Assembly: GCA_951799445.1 (NCBI GenBank)
Contig: OX637291.1
Location: forward strand, 8,806,501 to 8,870,500
Reading direction: 5' to 3'
Source: Pseudisothecium myosuroides
Taxonomy: Eukaryota > Streptophyta > Bryopsida > Hypnales > Lembophyllaceae
Length of the DNA stretch: 64,000 bases
Shown one piece after another: positions 60,822 through 64,000 of the stretch. The notes under the pieces were generated by a model, which ran no database searches, was not told the DNA's origin, and saw nothing but the letters and a program-made list of their open reading frames with translations. A program made the translations under genes and the position numbers. Numbering within the stretch: position 1 is the first letter of the stretch; each line of letters starts with the position of its first letter.

Positions 60822-63588
60822 GCTTCGCTCCAACTAATTTAGAGACGGTCACGTTTATTAGAGGCAGTAACCTCCGAATTTAGAGGCAGTTAGAGACAGT
60901 CACGTCAATCAAGCTCCCTGTCAGTTAGCTAGTGTTAGCTATCTGATGTCCCGAATCTGCAAAAAGAGGCACTTTTCATGAATACTCAGAGGAGCTCCCA
61001 ACCTGCAGAGTGAAAAAGAGAGTGAGGAATTGTTAGAATTAGTACAAATCTAACTCTGATAGCCCACTTTGCCTTCAACGCACAAGTCTCTACACTTAAC
61101 GTTTCACCCCGGAGCGAACACGTAGCATCACTTAGCTTACTGGAATTAGTTGAGAGATCTCTGCACTGCTGGATTAAGAAGTTGGCTTAGTTCACAAGTC
61201 TACGCAAATTCCTGATAACTAACTTGCAATGATTTTCCATTCATTTCCATCACTAAACTCCCGGACTTTGGATAAGTAGATTACATAACTGTGCATACGA
61301 ATGACGTGCTGAATCTTCGGGTATCAACCAAGTGAACAAGCTAGAATTTCAAAACAGAAAGAAGCGAATGGTAACAAGCTGAAGTTCGATACGAAAAACG
61401 TGGTCTACTTTGAATTTCGCACGGCAAGGTGAGATATCGTGCTTGTACCGAGTAAGTGCGCAAGTCGTCCTCCATCGAACTCCTCGTTATAATGACGATT
61501 GCTCACGGGATCAAATAAAACTGAGCTTCAACTCTTCAATCAAACATATATATGGAGGCTGCGGCGTAGCTAGACTAGGATCGACGATCAACCATATAAT
61601 TTTCCACCATGTCGAGAACATGACGGATGCACTCACCAAATCGTCAAGTTACCTGCAAATGATTCTAGAGAAAATAACGGCATCAGCGCAGAACAGGAGT
61701 TTGCTCTTCTATAATACTATTATTTAAGAGATGCCTGGCTGCGCTAGCTAACGTGTCAGTACTGCTGTCGATGGAGTTAGTTGGCAGCCTCCACATGTGT
61801 TTAAAGCAGCCTGACTCCTCCTGGCTCATGTCAGAGGCTCAATCGCAAGTTGAAAGTTCATCACACACCGATATAAGTTACTCACAGCTGAACTCGAAGC
61901 TAATCAAGATTAATCACCTCAATTGAAGAGTCTTCCTTTGGTATTGCAAGAGCAAGATCTAATGCACAAAAATGACTTTTTTCAATCAGCTAATTAATTG
62001 AAGGAGAAAGTAGACTTCAATGTCCACAGACTCGATTAGTTTCACAATGGCACCAGAAACGTTCAAATCGGATCATCTTTAGAGAAGTCTCATCGGGAAC
62101 CCGTCTCATACTGAGTATTGCAATGGCCCAACAATATAAATGTTGCAGTGAATACGAGTAATTAAGTTGATGTTCAGAAATAGTTGGTCAGCTAGCATAC
62201 GAAATTGTTGGATTTTTGCTGCAGTTTCGTCGCTTGGAATGATGACTGCTTAGTCGTTGACTCGGGTAAGGTTCCGAGATCAAGTGGTAATAAATTGAGT
62301 GAAAGAGACAGAGTTCAACTGGGTGATCAGTTGGAGATTTTAGTTAGCTAGTGGGCAAGCACATAAACTCACAGTACAGAACTAGCGCCGACGTGTGAGT
62401 ATGTCGTCAGTGAAAAATGAGGTCCCTTCAGTGAACGATTGATTCAGCACTGTAAGTTTAACGCGTTTAGTGCAAGTTGAGAGTTCTTCTATAATATGAT
62501 ATGTTTGGGAACCGGAGATTCAACGGGGCTGGTGGACGCTGCAGTGCAAAGTTTGGGTCCCTCATTGATGATGAGCCTGCTGATAGCCTGACCAATTTCA
62601 ATGACATCATTCATTTTGGATTCACTTGGATTTGTATATTTGTCCTCTCCTGCTGACAAATTGCTCCACTTGTGGCCTCTTTAATTTCAAGACCCCTTTC
62701 AAGACCCCGGCCACTCCATCTATGATCTCTGCCTTCCAAAAACGTCGCAAACTTGCAGTGAGTCTCTCTCCTGCTCTGACACTGAATTTAGAGCATGGAG
62801 TAAAAGATACTTCTCGTGTGTGGCAGACACATGCTTCTGTTCCCAGACGGACTCAGTTGTCAATTTCTGCCAATAATTTGTTATAATTCAGTTATGTCTG
62901 ATGAAAATTTTATTTTAAATTTTAATATCATCTACGCTTACGCTTTCAATTTTATAAACGACAAAATGTAAGATTGTATGATAGCATGACTCCGTGTGCA
63001 ATAAGACATTCGTTTCACACATGCACTTCGTTCAATTCAAAATAAGTCCTGCTTTTATCAAATAGTATACATGCAATTCTGCCATAACTTGACTTCTATT
63101 TCCTTTAGAATATATTGTTAGATTGCCTGCATGTGTAGGTAGATGATAATTAGTATATGTGCATTTGAACTGCACTTGAAAATGTTGCATTTTCAGCCCT
63201 TTTCCTAAGGGTGGGTAGCTCATTATTAAACACCTTTGTTTGTGGCAGGCTAGAGAATACAGTACAGGTGATTGAGTTCCTCAATTTCGTGGTGTGAACT
63301 GGACTGACACTTGGGATTTCGTCACATGATTACAATGGAATCATCCGATATAGAAGAATGACTTTCAAGCACGCTTGGGGAGACTAAATTCATTCCTGAT
63401 ATTGGCTATGTGTGTCCAACAAATATGCTTAGAATCCAAACTAACAGCGAAAAGAGACGTCATGCAAAATGCGTGCAAACTTCATGAGGTGCATTCGCAT
63501 CAAATTTTCATCTTGAAATTTTCATTAAAATTCATCTTCAGGTCCAGAAATATTGTTACTTTAGAGGATAGACAATCATCGTATTAAA
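60822..63588. other. Upstream region of the aquaporin gene and intergenic sequence
   Basis: Near 60840-60915 the minus-strand promoter or leader has a short repeat (TTTAGAGGCAGT, GTTAGAGACAGTCACGT). The remainder is of moderate GC content with no recognisable coding region; ORFs at 61410-61727 and 62626-62886 have no domain and no exon partners. Leader exons of the aquaporin gene could lie here. Confidence 0.4.
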
Positions 63589-63806
63589 TTACAAATACAT
63601 GAAAATGTGTACATTGACTGATTGAATGGAGTCGTTACGCCAGAGCGCAGATGTCAGTTGGCCGATGTCCACATCTGAACCTTCCCAAATGTTACTAAAG
63701 AGGTTGAAAACAGCATTCCAAGTGCTCTGCTGATTCAGTATCAGGAGGCTTATAAGGTCGGGACTCGGGACACCCATAATCGACACCGAGCCGAAATTGC
63801 CATCCT
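63589..63806 (-). CDS. Possible terminal exon of an unrecognised minus-strand gene
   Basis: After a TTTTAG acceptor-like site near 63807 the frame reads DGNFGSVSIMGVPSPDLISL and continues through STWNAVFNLFSNIWEGSDVD to IGQLTSALWRNDSIQ and a stop at 63589. Residue composition and codon use look like coding DNA, less AT-biased than the flanks. No family is recognised. Upstream exons would lie beyond the window edge or in 63.81-64.0 kb. It may also be chance. Confidence 0.25.
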
Positions 63807-64000
63807 AAAATCTTAGAAACTGGGTATATATTAACAAAAAAGATGTGTACATAAATTAATATCGACCTAGTGTTGGTTCCAGTGTTGATTATAAGGCATA
63901 CACCAATAAAAATTTAAGCGTTCACACTTTTGCATACAGTATCCAATAACACAGGCTACGGTGACTTGAAATCCTCTTTCGTGTGCTAAACTGAACACCA

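Overview
The window looks like nuclear DNA from a land plant outside the seed plants, most likely a bryophyte. It has spliced genes with GT-AG introns of about 170 to 1,730 bases, a plastid-targeted membrane protein, a plastid LEA-like protein, a plant NIP aquaporin and a plant-type tRNA-Ile. The bryophyte guess rests mainly on the aquaporin filter (F-A-A-R), which I recall from moss-type NIPs. It is an inference. Gene density is low: five well-supported protein genes and one tRNA in 64 kb. The AT-rich remainder is dominated by small non-autonomous DNA transposons. I saw no LTR retrotransposon and no intact transposase. Layout. 1-10 kb: repeats only, including TTAA-flanked elements, a pogo/Emigrant-like MITE and a long-TIR element carrying a nested TTAA element. 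11.17-13.22 kb (+): a three-exon gene for a disordered protein of the 'gar2-like'/BASL-related family, ending in an FxFP motif. 16.83-16.90 kb (-): tRNA-Ile(AAT). 17.47-19.72 kb (-): a two-exon gene for a plastid single-span membrane protein, with a degenerate tandem repeat in its intron. 20-42 kb: a transposon-rich gene desert with TTAA elements alone, in tandem and in a chain, a 1.7-kb CACTA element with an internal hairpin and tandem array, a mini-CACTA inside a Stowaway-like end pair, and a few decayed coding scraps. 43.05-45.64 kb (-): a three-exon methyltransferase of the GSTCD / Methyltransf_32 type. 46-52.4 kb: more MITEs, ending in a near-perfect 50-bp-arm hairpin. 53.09-54.42 kb (+): a three-exon plastid-targeted LEA-like gene. 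57.73-60.82 kb (-): a five-exon NIP aquaporin. A possible terminal exon of an unknown gene lies at 63.59-63.81 kb (-). The genes do not form a pathway; the region is ordinary gene islands in a sea of DNA transposons. The most unusual signal is a set of element families bounded by TTAA plus CCCCTAAA-type inverted ends. This is the signature of piggyBac-type insertion, which as far as I know is poorly documented in land plants. Exon boundaries were placed by hand from splice consensus, reading phase and protein-family fit.
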